Below are positions 32,316 to 42,987 of a stretch of 64,000 nt of DNA, one piece after another. The notes under the pieces were generated by a model. It was given only the letters and a program-made list of their open reading frames with translations. It did no database searches and was not told where the DNA came from. Positions within the stretch are counted from its first letter, which is position 1, and each line of letters starts with the position of its first letter. Position numbers and translations under genes: made by a program. The stretch comes from Cryptomeria japonica (Eukaryota > Streptophyta > Pinopsida > Cupressales > Cupressaceae): the NCBI RefSeq assembly GCF_030272615.1, contig NC_081414.1:658452292-658516291 (forward strand), written 5' to 3'.

Positions 32316-33369
32316 TGTAATGTGGAAAAATTTCCTAGGGTTTCCACCCAAGGAATGGAAGCCGCTATACTTTTCACTTAGGGGACATTACATTCAAAAG
32401 AGGATGGGGAATTCACTAGATCTAGTCATGAATCAGATCAAGACTAAATGCTAAGTGAATTGGATTGAATGTGTAATCCTCTTTTGTAAGTTGAAGTGCA
32501 GAAATTAGGTAAATTATTGAAAAATGGAGGTAAAAGCATGAAAACAGTGAGCTATGAATGTGGGATTTCTACACGCACCTGGATCTAAGTAATGTAAATT
32601 GAATTGGACTTGCTCCCCGAAATTGCCCAAAAAGTGTCGGGACCGTGGCACATCACATCAGTCCTTTGAAATTTTTGCATGCCAATGGGGGATGATTCCT
32701 TTCTATGAATAAAGCTTAACTTGAAGAGTACAACTTCATACATGTTTCTTGCACACAGAAAGAAGAGAAAAGGGGTTGGGAATAGGGGTTTGCCTAAGTC
32801 AAACCTCGATTGAGGAATCAACCTTGAATGAAATATTCCAAATGCTTGAAATAAATAATGGAAAGGTATACCTTAGATCTGCAATGCCTGATAATGATGC
32901 TTTGCTTCTTGAATGTAATCACATATGTTGTATGAAATGGCATGAACATAACAAAACCCTAATCACACACACACATGCTTGCAAATGAATGATGTAAAAT
33001 TGCTCGACAATGGTTGAATGAAAATGGTTGATGTAGACTTGATTAATGCTTGAGAAGTCTTCACATAATCTGCACTTTCACTTCACAAGAGGCTCCTTTC
33101 ATTGATTGAGTTATTGGATGATGGATTCTTGGATCCTTCAAATGAGGAAAGGAAAGGCTATATATATGAAACCCTAACATTGTTTTTGATCATAGGATGA
33201 CCTAGAAATGATATATTTTCACACAAAGTTGGGTTTAAACATTATAATACCACCAAAACATGATCCCAAAAATTTGGGAGAAAAAGTAGGGAGCGATGTG
33301 AATCACATTGATCCAACCAACTTTTTTCCAAATTTTTAGGGATGCAAGGTATTGTGATTATAGGGTGAT
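32316..33369 (-). repeat. Gypsy B 5' LTR (right), truncated by gypsy C
   Basis: Plus-strand start TGTAATGTGGAAAAATTTCC, aligned to 18998-20025. At 33369, within ...ATAGGGTGAT, it is replaced by the first base of the gypsy C LTR. The left copy continues TCCAAGGTGGG at that point. Confidence 0.87.
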
Positions 33370-34520
33370 TGTAATACCCCTTCCCTAATCAGAATCTTTT
33401 TTGACCTCGTTGACCATGGTTGACTTTTCAGTGGCTTATGTGGAGTGTTGATACATTATGATTGTGATGTTTTTATCTAGGTATTATGCTTTGGAGTGTG
33501 ATTTGGTGAATATGATTATGCATTATTGCTTATTGAGGAGTAGATGTTGATTAGGCACTATTTCTTTCAATGAGTAGATGTTAATTTTTCTTATGCATTG
33601 TATTTATTAAATGATGAAATGTTAATTTCATTTATGTGTTACTAACGATGGACTAACACATTTACTTCATGTTTAAGTTGCACTATGTATATGTAATCAT
33701 GTATGTGTGGAAATTGTATGGGGTGCGAGGAGATGATTTCTCATCACTCACTTTGGTAAGACATGAAAAGTCATGATTCTCCTTCACCAGTGTGGTTATC
33801 ATGTTTGTAGATATGTATGTGTACGTTTGGTTCAGTGATGCAGGAATTGCAGGTACAAGGTACCAACTCCACCTGGCTTCGCAGGTCTGAGGGTACCTAA
33901 TTAACCTGATGGAAGTGAAGGAGATAGTTTTAAGGCCCTAAATGTCACCCCTATCCTTGCTCGATTGTGAGCATTGTCAGTCATTTGTCAACCCTATCGG
34001 ATTGCCAATTAGGCCACCTTTCCAACGTTTGTATGTGGGTCATGTCTTTATTTTGTTTAGTTGGGTTTTGTGTATTATGCGTTTTGTGACTTTATTTATT
34101 CTTCTAGTGTTGTTTAATGTGAATTGTGTTTATAAATTAAATAAGGATAAATTATAATGGGTACCTTTTTAGGGTTAAATTAATAAAGCAAGCATGCTAG
34201 GTTGATTGATTTAAATTATTATTTAAAATTTATCATATAGTGGGTTTATTTTTATGCCTTGTGTATCTATAAAAAGTCATTTTTACTTTAAAAAAAAAAG
34301 ATTAAATAGCATGTTGGCTTTGGTGTGTGAGAGGGGATTTTATTTTAAATGAAAAATGTAGATGTTATTAATTGGAAAAAGAATTTCAATTTTGCATTTT
34401 AGAAAAAGGGAAACATTGCATGAGGAAAAGATTTTAACCTAAAAGATATTTTGGGGGTAAAAATTCTTGATATGAGAAAAAAAATTCCAGAATAGGGGGC
34501 TCTTGCATTTTGGAAAATTT
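33370..34520 (+). repeat. Gypsy C 5' LTR, first part
   Basis: From TG at 33370 to the AATTT target site at 34516-34520. It aligns with 48485-49224 and shares blocks with gypsy A (5683 on). Confidence 0.88.
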
Positions 34521-36158
34521 TGATAACTCAATGATGAACGGATAGTACCAAACCGGTACTAAGAGGGGGGGGGGGGTGAATTAGTACAGACAAAAACACA
34601 CTCTTAAACTAGTTTGTCAACAGACACTGTGGGGGGGGGGGGGGTGAATTAGTACAGACAAAAACACACTCTTAAACTAGTTTGTCAACAGACACTGTGG
34701 GGGGGGGGGGGGGGGGGGGGGGTGAATTAGTACAGACAAAAACACACTCTTAAACTAGTTTGTCAACAGACACTGTGCATCGATAGACAAACAGTAACAC
34801 CGGTCCTAAAACAGAGTACAACCGGCAAAACCCAGAATAAATGAGACAAGCATAAACCGGTTGACACCTATCTTCTCATATACTCTAACACTTCATTTCC
34901 ATTTCACCCTTATGCATGAATAGGTAATCTACCATCAAAGATATACATATAAGCAACTAGATCAACATGATTCACCGCTTGACAGAAAACAACATAACAT
35001 CACATGAAGAAGACATCACACATGACACACTTATTTTTCACGTGGAAACCCAACTGGGAAAAACCATGGTGGGGATGAATACCCACAAGCTTGTTTTTGA
35101 ACTCTTTAGAAGTCCACTCTGTTAGGAGCCTTGTTCGCTTAAAGACTGATACAATAGGTCCTGTTAGGAACCGATCCTGTTAGGGATCACCCGGTTAAGG
35201 GATGGCTAGAATACCCAATTAAGGGTTAAACCCTGTTAAAGGTTACCTTGTTAGAGGATTTCAAGAAATCAATGGTTTTGAGTCACCCTGTTAAAGGATT
35301 TACAGCAAGTCGGTTAAAGCTACCCTGTTAAGGGATTTCTCAATTGTTGGAGTGGTTAGAGATCAACAGGTATTACAATGATCTAGTAACAGCACTCAAT
35401 GCCAATGCAGATCCGCTTAAGCTCCTCTTCACCTTCTGCACTTACACTCTGCAGGTATCACTTCTCTCCTCTGGTCCAGTAAGAATCACGTATCCCTTCT
35501 CTTGGATACACACACACAACTTTTCCCAACAACCTTAGAAAGAATCACAACATCAACCTTATAGGAAAACAGATAGGTTGATAGCATAAACCCTAAACCC
35601 TAAAACCTGTTAGGTTAAGGAATTCAAATGGTTCAATCCTTATCGTTGAACACACTGCATTAAATGCAACAGTCTTGATCCAATCTCAAGACATTCTCCA
35701 TCATCCATTTTCCATCGATTTCATAGCGGCTGATAACCCATCACATGTTATCACCGTTTACAGACTTCGCACATTCCCAAGGTAGATAGGAATAATCTCC
35801 TTCATGCAAGATCCTTCACGTGCACAAGACTTACGTGGCAATAGGATCTGTTTTTCGTTACCATGCTAACTCATCACACAAAGTCACCGGTTGAGTCACA
35901 CAGGCTTGAAGCACTTCAACCGAAAACCCTAAAGTTGAGACTACCAACCGGTAGTCATACAATGCTTCCATGTGCCAGTTCCCATAACCATATGCCAATT
36001 CACCTTGAACAAACACACCACTTCACTTTGGCACAAATGTTAGTTCACAGTGTTATACTGGTTCTCACATATGTCAGGCCTCACCTCTTCAGCATATTGA
36101 CATCAATGACAACACACAATGTCATTATGTCTTCATATTGGTTAACATAATGCCAACA
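34521..36158 (-). repeat. Copia I 3' LTR (left), 1638 bp
   Basis: Minus-strand start TGTTGGCATTATGTTAACC at 36158; end at 34521. It is about 150 bases longer than its partner, because a 65-78 bp unit with a G-run is present three times (34565-34776) instead of once. It carries the CCTGTTAAGGG array (35110-35340) and TTTTTCACGTGGAAACCC (about 35035-35052). Confidence 0.94.
34565..34776. repeat. Triplicated G-run unit in the copia I left LTR
   Basis: Three copies of (G)12-24 followed by TGAATTAGTACAGACAAAAA...CAGACACTGT. G-runs are 12, 14 and 24 bases. The right LTR (40586-40648) has one unit with nine G. Confidence 0.92.
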
Positions 36159-36172
36159 ATCTCCCCCTTTGG
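36159..36172 (-). other. Polypurine tract of copia I
   Basis: Minus strand GTGCCAAAGGGGGAGA(T) immediately before the 3' LTR start at 36158. Confidence 0.9.
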
Positions 36173-36403
36173 CACTGATGGCAATATACAAAGATATCTT
36201 TCCACTTCACATCTTCTCTCCCAATTTCTGCAGATATCTTCTCCTCTTCACATCTTCTCCCCCTTTGACAACAATGCCAAAGTGGAGGCACAAGCTTCCC
36301 TGCTCCATTATGCTGCTCCCCCTAAGGAAAAGCATCCTTCAACACATCAATCTTGAAGAAAAATTTGACTATGCAATACCTGACTGATGTGGAGCATATA
36401 CCT

Positions 36404-37954
36404 TTAGTTTACCTCCTGAAGGGGCAACACCCCTAATTCACCTCTTAAGTACATAAATGTAGCCTTTGGGAGAGGCTTGGTGAATATGTCTGCTAACTGA
36501 TCCTGACTAGAAACATGTTCCAGTGCAATCTCTTTGTTTTGAACCTTTTCCCTCAAGAAATGATACTTAAGCTCAAAGTTATTGGTTCTAGAATGTAAAA
36601 CCGGATTCTTGGAGATGTTAATTGCACTAGTATTGTCACAAAATATACTTACCGGTTCAGATACAGGAACTTGTAAGCCATTTAATATATGCTTCATCCA
36701 AATTGTGTGAGTGCAGTTCATGAAAGCTGCAACATACTCTGCTTCCATTGTAGACTAAGAGAGACAACTCTGCTTCTTACTCATCCATGAGACTAGTCTA
36801 CCACCGAGAAAGAATGCACCACCGGTTGTGCTTTTCCGGTCATCTACATTACCTGCCCAATCAGCATCTGTGTATACTTTCAAGTTGAAATCCTTGCTAT
36901 ATGGATACCACAATCCATAGTCAATAGTTCCCTTTAGATACCTAAGAATCCACTTGACTGCAACCAAGTGGGATTCTCTTGGGCTTTTCTAGAACCTTGC
37001 AGTAATGCCAACTGCATGTGCAATATTCGGTCTACTATGCACTACATAATGCAACTTACCAATCATTGATCGGTATTCCTTCTCATCAACTAATGATGAG
37101 TCATCTTCTTTGGATAGTTTACAACTGGTCACCATCGGTGTACCAACCGGTTTGCTATCTTCCATGCCAAAGGTCTTCAACACCTCTTTGACATACTTGG
37201 ACTAGGTGATAAAGATTCCATCTTTCATCTGTTGGATCTGCAGTCCAATGAAGAACTTAATCTCCCCTATGAGTGACATCTCAAACTCTTTCTTCATCTC
37301 ATCTGCAAACTCATGACTCATCTTGTCATCTCCACCAAAGATAATGTCATCAACAAATACCTCACAGATCAGGATCTGATCTCCTTCAAACTTCAAGTAG
37401 ATATTACTATCTTCACTTGTTCTCTCAAATCCAATCTTCACAAGATGGGAATGCAGACATTCATACCAAGCTCTAGGTACCTGCTTTAGACCATATAAGG
37501 CTTTATGTAGCCTACATACCACGTCACTGTCTTCAGATAGGGAAAACCCATCTGGTTGCTCTATATACACCTCCTCTTCAAGTACACCATTTAGGAATGC
37601 ATAATTTACAGCCATTTGATATACTTTGAAACCTTTAAAAGTTGCATATGCAAGAAGCATACGAACTCCTTCCAATCTGGCTACAGGAGCAAAAGTTTCT
37701 CCATAGTCTTCTCCTTCTTCTTGAGCATATCCTTTGCACACCAATCTAGCTTTGTTCCTAATCACTGTGCCATCCTCATTCAGCTTATTTCTGAAGACCC
37801 ATTTCATACCAATGACCATTTTATGCTCCGGTCTGGGTACCAAAGACCATGTACCATTTTTCTCTATCTGGTCAAGTTCCCCTTCCATTTCCTTGATCCA
37901 GTCTTCATCTTTATGAGCCTCTTTGAATGTTTTAGGCTTGAATTCAAAGATCAT
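36404..37954 (-). pseudogene. Copia I reverse transcriptase and RNase H, three TAG stops
   Basis: Minus strand, one constant frame. The RT begins [20 protein letters not shown] and passes [57 protein letters not shown] and [17 protein letters not shown] to the intact catalytic box [14 protein letters not shown]. RNase H follows: WILRYLKGTIDYGLWY, YTDADWAGNVDDRKSTTGG, QSCLS[stop]STMEAEYVAAF, FCDNTSAINISKNP, ADIFTKPLPKATF. Stops are TAG at 37199-37201, 36986-36988 and 36752-36754, each where copia II or relatives have Gln (CAG). All catalytic residues I can check (VDD; D in YTDAD, E in EAEY, D in CDN) are there. Confidence 0.93.
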
Positions 37955-39480
37955 ACATGAGTTTTCTCTGACTTTTCTTCTTGTAAGGATTCCTGCATCC
38001 TTATCTCCTATGATCTGCTTAGGATCATGATTCAGCTTGACATACCAAGGAATAGTCTTGATGGATTCCTCTTGCTTTTCTTCTTCATCCTCATCTCCAT
38101 CAGTATCAGCATCTACATCTACCAGTGTAGGAACACTGTTACTGGTACTCGGTTGACTAACAACCGGTTCCTAGAAGGTTACAACTGGTTCATTTACCAC
38201 TTGTTCACTGTCGGTTTCCTCCGTTTTCTCAGAGGTTTCATCAACTCTTACATTGATACTTTCCATAATTCTCTGAGTCATGTTATTGAAACACTTGAGA
38301 GCTTTTCTCTTGGTGGAATACTCGAGGAATATTCCCTCATCACATTTCGAATCAAATTTGCTCTGGTGTTCACTCCTCTTGATGTAACATTTGCTACCAA
38401 ACACTCTAAAGTAGCTAACCACAGGTGTCTTACCAGTCCAATACTCATAAGGAGTTTTATCCTTACCTTTCTTGATGAGTACCCGGTTCATTGTATAGAT
38501 TGCAGTGCTCACTGCTTCTCTCCAAAAGGTGTGAGCTACCTTTCCTTGAATCAACATGGTTCTAGTTGCTTCAACCACAGTCCGGTTATTCCTCTCTGCT
38601 AGACCATTCTGCTATGGAGTCCGGGGAGCAGACAGTTGCCTCTTGATGCCATGTTCTTCACAGTACTTGTTGAATTCACCAAAAGTGAATTCCCCTCCTT
38701 GATCAGTTCTCAGGCACTTGATCCTTTTACTGCTTTCCTTCTCCACTAATGCTCTGAAAGCTTTGAACTTGACAAAAGCTTCTGACTTATCTTTCAAGAA
38801 TGTGACCCACATCATTCTTGAGCAGTCATCAGTGAGAATCATGAAGTACCTATCACCCTGCACACTCCTAGTTTTCATAGGACCACACAAATGAGTATGC
38901 ACAAGATCAAGCAAATTGTCAGCTGTGAAAGATTTACCTTTAAAGGTTGAGGAAGACATTTTCCCCAATTGACACTCTCTGCACAAGGTGTTATCCAGTT
39001 TTCTTAGCACCAGCAACCCTCTAACTGCCTTGATCTTACTAGCCTTCACAATGTTATCAAAGTTTACATGGCAGAGTCTCTTATGCCATATCCAGCTATG
39101 ATCAAATTTAGCCATAAGACATGTACTTATATTTGCATTCAGCTGAAATAGGTTACCTTTGGTTTGCATGTCGCTGGCCACCAATTCACCATTCTTTCCT
39201 TTGATTCTACAAACTCCATTCTTGAATTCCAAAGTGAGGCCACTGTCATTCAGCTAGGCAACACTTAGGAGATTGTGTCTGAGACCATCAACCCAATACA
39301 CATTGTCAGCACTACTCTTTCCATTCAGAGAGATGGACCCTCTACCTTTGACCATGCATGGTGCATCATTAACAAAGAAACCACACCACCATCATACTCC
39401 TCCAAGGATAGAAACTTGCTCCAGTCACTAATCATATGGTGAGAACAGCCACTGTCAATGATCCACTCATTGGAATTATC
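37955..39480 (-). pseudogene. Copia I protease tail and integrase, decayed by TAG stops
   Basis: Minus strand. The protease/pre-integrase junction reads IIDSGCSHHMISDWSKF (D-S-G intact, about 39465-39415), then a 1-2 base frameshift near 39380. The frame then continues as NDAPCMVKGRGSISLNGKSS, WVDGLRHNLLSVA[stop]LNDSG. The integrase zinc finger is IWHKRLCHVNFDN...CRECQLGKM. The core reads LVHTHLCGPM, where the first catalytic Asp is His, then ILTDDCSRMMW, LRTDQGGEFTFGEF (second Asp intact) and APRTP[stop]QNG for the glutamate region. C-terminal parts include FWREAVSTAIYTMNRVL and SKCDEGIFLEYSTK. TAG stops are at 39481, about 39253, 38609 and 38168. Confidence 0.92.
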
Positions 39481-39483
39481 AAA

Positions 39484-40470
39484 CTAGGAGACAAGAGCCT
39501 TCTTGTCTGACACATGTTCCTTGACAGCAACAAACACAATATCTTCATTTTCTTCATCCTCTGATTCCTCATCTATGACACCTTTATCAACTACCACAAA
39601 ATAGTTTCTCCAGTTTCCTCCTTTGAATTGCTTGAACCTTTCTGGTTTGTCCTTGTTGTCGCTATTAGGACAGTTTACAGAAAAATGTCCTATCCAGTTA
39701 CAAGAAAAGCATTTCAAAGGTAGCTTACCTCTATATTTGTTGGTTCCTTTAGGAAGTTTCTTGGCAAGGAGAGCTTCAAATGCCATCAGAATCTCCTCAT
39801 CATCCATTTCTCTACTATGTCTTGGTTCACCACTAGTGCTAGCTTCTTTTCCTTTTCTGGATGGTATAGCAGAGGCTTTAAAAGTTGATTCAGTCTTTTG
39901 AACACTACCATCAAAACTATTTAGCTCATAGGTTGTCAACTTTGCAATGATGGAATCTAGGGATACCTTAGCAACAACCCTTATTGCATAGACCAGCAAT
40001 AGGGATCTCAAGACTTTGTTTACCATAGTGGAATCTTCCATTTTACCACCTGCACTCTTGATATCACTAACAACGGTTTTGATTCTTATTCCATACTGTT
40101 GAATGGTCTCACCTTCAACCATTTGCATGTCTTCAAACTTCCCTCTAAGGCTTTCTTCCTTAGCTTGTTTTACATGCTCATCACTGCCATAGATATTTTC
40201 AAGAGTATCCCATACCTCTTTGGGATTTACCCTATCTTGGACATCAATAAACTCAATGTTAGATAAACTACTAAGTAGGGCTTCCATGACTTTCCCATTC
40301 TCTTGCATTTCTCTCTTTTGGTCATCGGTGAGAGCACCGGTAGGGGCAACATAGGCATTCTCAACATAGCTCCAGTGTTGAGCACCCATGCTTCTAATGT
40401 ATATCTTCATTTTATCTTTCCATATACTAAAATTTTCCCTGTTAAACTTTGGACCTTCCCTCTTCATCAT
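39484..40470 (-). CDS. Copia I gag, open reading frame of 328 residues
   Basis: Starts MMKREGPKFNRENFSIWKDK at 40470, 70 bases inside the primer site, the normal place for gag. Visible parts: the N-terminal W-rich stretch (SIWKDKMKIYIRSMGAQHW), a helical capsid region (VWDTLENIYGSDEHVKQAKE, EGETIQQYGIRIKTVV), and FEALLAKKLPKGTNKYRGKL. A zinc knuckle follows, CFSCNWIGHFSVNC, exactly C-x2-C-x4-H-x4-C. The acidic tail (DEESEDEENEDIVFVAVKE) then runs to TAG at 39481-39483. This TAG truncates the native gag-pol frame before the protease. It would form the particle coat that packages element RNA. It is the most intact coding region in the window. Confidence 0.88.
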   Translation of the reverse strand: MMKREGPKFNRENFSIWKDKMKIYIRSMGAQHWSYVENAYVAPTGALTDDQKREMQENGKVMEALLSSLSNIEFIDVQDRVNPKEVWDTLENIYGSDEHVKQAKEESLRGKFEDMQMVEGETIQQYGIRIKTVVSDIKSAGGKMEDSTMVNKVLRSLLLVYAIRVVAKVSLDSIIAKLTTYELNSFDGSVQKTESTFKASAIPSRKGKEASTSGEPRHSREMDDEEILMAFEALLAKKLPKGTNKYRGKLPLKCFSCNWIGHFSVNCPNSDNKDKPERFKQFKGGNWRNYFVVVDKGVIDEESEDEENEDIVFVAVKEHVSDKKALVS

Positions 40471-40528
40471 TAGACGAGGATCTTTACCTCAAGCGGTTAA
40501 GCTTATAACACAAAGGACCTAGAGGACA

Positions 40529-40540
40529 CTCTCATACCAA
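40529..40540 (-). other. Primer-binding site of copia I
   Basis: Minus strand TTGGTATGAGAGT, one base inside the 5' LTR, differs at two positions from the tRNA-Met-type TGGTATCAGAGC. Confidence 0.85.
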
Positions 40541-40541
40541 T

Positions 40542-42028
40542 TGATAACTCAATGATGAACGGATAGTACCAAACTAGTACTGAGAGGGGGGGGGTGAATC
40601 AGTAAAGACAAAAACACACTCTTAAACCAGTTTGTCAACAGACACTATGCATCGACAGACAAACAGTAACACCGGTCCTAAAACAGAGTACAACCGGCAA
40701 AACCCAAAATAACTAAGACAAGCATAAACTGGTTGAAACCTATCTTCTCATATACTCTAACACTTCATTTCCATTTCACCCTTATGCATGAACAAGTAAT
40801 CTACCATCAAAGATATACATATAAGCAACTAGATCAACATGATTCACCACTTGACATAAAACAACATAACATCACATGAAGAAGACATCACACATGACAC
40901 ACTTATTTTTCACGTGGAAACCCAACTGGGAAAAACCACGGTGGGGATGAATACCCATAAGCTTGTTTTTGAACTCTTTAGAAGTCCGCTCTGTTAGGAG
41001 CCTTGTTCGGTTAAAGACTGATACAATAGGTTCTGTTAGGAACCGATCCTGTTAGGGATCACCCAGTTAAGAGATGGCTAGAATACCTGGTTAAGGGTTA
41101 AACCTTGTTAAAGGTTACCTTGTTAGAGGATTTCAAGAACTCAATGGTTTTGAGTCACCCTGTTAAAGGATTTACAACAAGCCGATTAAAGCTACCTTGT
41201 TAAGGGATTTCTCAACTGTTGAAGTGGTTAGAGATCAACAGGTATTACAATGATCTGGTAACAACACTCAATGCCATTGCAGATCCGCTTAAGCTCCTCT
41301 TCACCTTCTGCACTTACACTCTGCAGGTATCACTTCTCTCCTCTGGTCTGGCAAGAATCATGTATCCCTTCTCTTGGATACACACACACAACTTTTGCCA
41401 ACAACCTTAGAAAGAATCACAACATCAACCTTATAGGAAAACAGATAGGTTGGTAGCATAAACCCTAAACCCTAAAACCTATTAGGTTAAGGAATTCAAA
41501 CAGTTCAATCCTGACCATTGAGCACACTGCATTAAATGCAACAGTCTTGATCCAATCTCAAGACATTCTCCATCATCCATTTTCCACCAATTTCATAGCG
41601 GCTGATAACCCATCACACATTATCACCATTTACAGACCGCACATTTTTGAGGTAGATAGGAACAATCTCCTTCATGCAAGATCCTTCACACGTACAAGGC
41701 TTACATGGCAACATGATCTGTTCTTTGTTACCATGCTAACTCATCACACAAAGTCACTGGTTGAGCCACACAGGCTTGAAGCACTTCAACCAGAAACCCT
41801 AAAGTTGAGACTACCAATCGGTAGTCATACAATGCTTCCATGTGCCAATTCCCATAACCATATGTCGGTTCACCTTGAACAAACACATCACTTCACTTTG
41901 GCACAAATGTCGGTTCACAGTGTTATACCGGTTCTCACATATGTCGATTCTCACCTCTTCAACATATTGACATCAATGACAACACACAATGTCATTATGT
42001 CCTCATATTGGTTAACATAATGCCAACA
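40542..42028 (-). repeat. Copia I 5' LTR (right), 1487 bp
   Basis: Pairs with 34521-36158. It holds the motif array at about 41000-41215 and CACGTG at about 40912-40917. The minus-strand start TGTTGGCATTATG at 42028 abuts the AATTT duplication. Confidence 0.94.
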
Positions 42029-42606
42029 AATTTGGCTCTCTGTTTTGGAATGTGATTTTGTTGGAGGAGTAGAATAGATTTTTGGAAGGGGTTTCTGTTG
42101 GTAGAAAGCTTGGATTCATCTTCAATCTCCTTCTAGGAAAGCATATCAGGTTGGGGTTTTAAAATATCTTTTTCTTGAATGTTAATGTTGATATGAGATC
42201 TATGTGTGTTTGTAAAAAATCTTTGTTTGGTTGTTTTAAATTCTCCATGAGAATCTATGATTAGTAGAGCAAAATAAAATTAATTTTTGTTAAGATCTAG
42301 TTTGGGGAGAAAAAAAAATTGTATTTGAAAAAGTTTATGCCTATTTTGGTGGCTGGCAATTGGGGCAATCTTGAATCTTGAAATTGTTTGATTTGTTGGT
42401 TATATCCAACTATAATTGTTGAGGTTATTAAGTAAAATTGTATCTAAAATGCCTAGAAAGAAAGTGAAATTTGGTAATTATTCTTCTGGTTATGTTTCTC
42501 AGAGAAAAAAAGGGAAAAAAAAATTAGTTTATATTTTTATGAGAGGGGGGCTATGATTTAATAATTTCTTTTGTTTTAGTAAAATTTTGTTTTAAAAAAA
42601 TAGTTT

Positions 42607-42925
42607 AACATTTTTGGGGGCATTTGGTGTCTGGTGGGCAACCCCACCCACGGGTACCCATGTTGTGGGTGTCGTGGGCACACCACATCCATGGGAACCC
42701 ATTTTGTGGGTGTCGTGGGCACACCACAACCGTGGGTGCCCCATGGGTTGTGGGTGCCACGACACTCCACAGCCATGGGGATTGTGCAGGACCCATGGGT
42801 TGTGGGTGTGCCACAACACTCCACAGCCATGGGGGAACCCATGGTCTGTGGGTGACGTGGAACACCCACAACATGGGGCTCCCACTCATTGCCTCCTTCC
42901 TCCCCATTTTGTGGGGCCCGCCAGC
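42607..42925. repeat. Self-complementary GTGGGTGT / ACACCCAC, CCCATGGG module in the gypsy C LTR
   Basis: A GC-rich island of about 320 bases in AT-rich LTR. GTGGGTGTCGTGGGCACACC repeats at about 42665 and 42707 and, in variants, to 42870, with its complement GGTGTGCCCACGACACCCAC-type elements and palindromes such as CCCATGGG. All six frames across it are open because of composition, so the short frames here are not evidence of genes. Confidence 0.85.
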
Positions 42926-42949
42926 AGTAAAGAAAAATAATAATATTTT

Positions 42950-42955
<6 letters not shown>

Positions 42956-42985
<30 letters not shown>
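42956..42985. repeat. (TA)n microsatellite
   Basis: About 28 bases of TA alternation following the GC-rich module, in the same relative setting as the TA run after the gypsy A module. Confidence 0.93.

Positions 42986-42987
<2 letters not shown>

Larger units (their letters stand above)
18998..33369 (-). mobile_element. Gypsy B: minus-strand Ty3/gypsy element, pol-less as seen, split by copia II
   Basis: The left copy of its LTR (18998-20604) and the right copy (32316-33369) share long blocks, for example AATGGAAGCCG, GGGGAATTCACTAGATC and ATGCTTGAAATAAATAATGG. Polarity is minus: a polypurine tract adjoins the left LTR on its inner side and gag lies next to the right LTR. The right LTR breaks at 33369 where gypsy C starts, and I do not find its missing part after gypsy C. 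Copia II (23359-30285) interrupts the interior. The interior has a gag remnant but no RT, RNase H or integrase. It is either a deleted gypsy or a LARD-type element. Confidence 0.82.
34521..42028 (-). mobile_element. Copia I: nearly complete Ty1/copia retrotransposon, minus strand
   Basis: The two LTRs are 34521-36158 and 40542-42028, both TG...CA. The target duplication AATTT is exact (34516-34520 and 42029-42033). The primer site is next to the right LTR and a clean polypurine tract next to the left LTR. Gag, protease, integrase, RT and RNase H follow in Ty1/copia order on the minus strand. The coding region is broken by only seven TAG codons and one frameshift. It interrupts the 5' LTR of gypsy C. 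It is the youngest full element here by nesting, yet the LTRs differ by point changes and by a poly-G-associated triplication, so it is not very recent. Confidence 0.95.
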
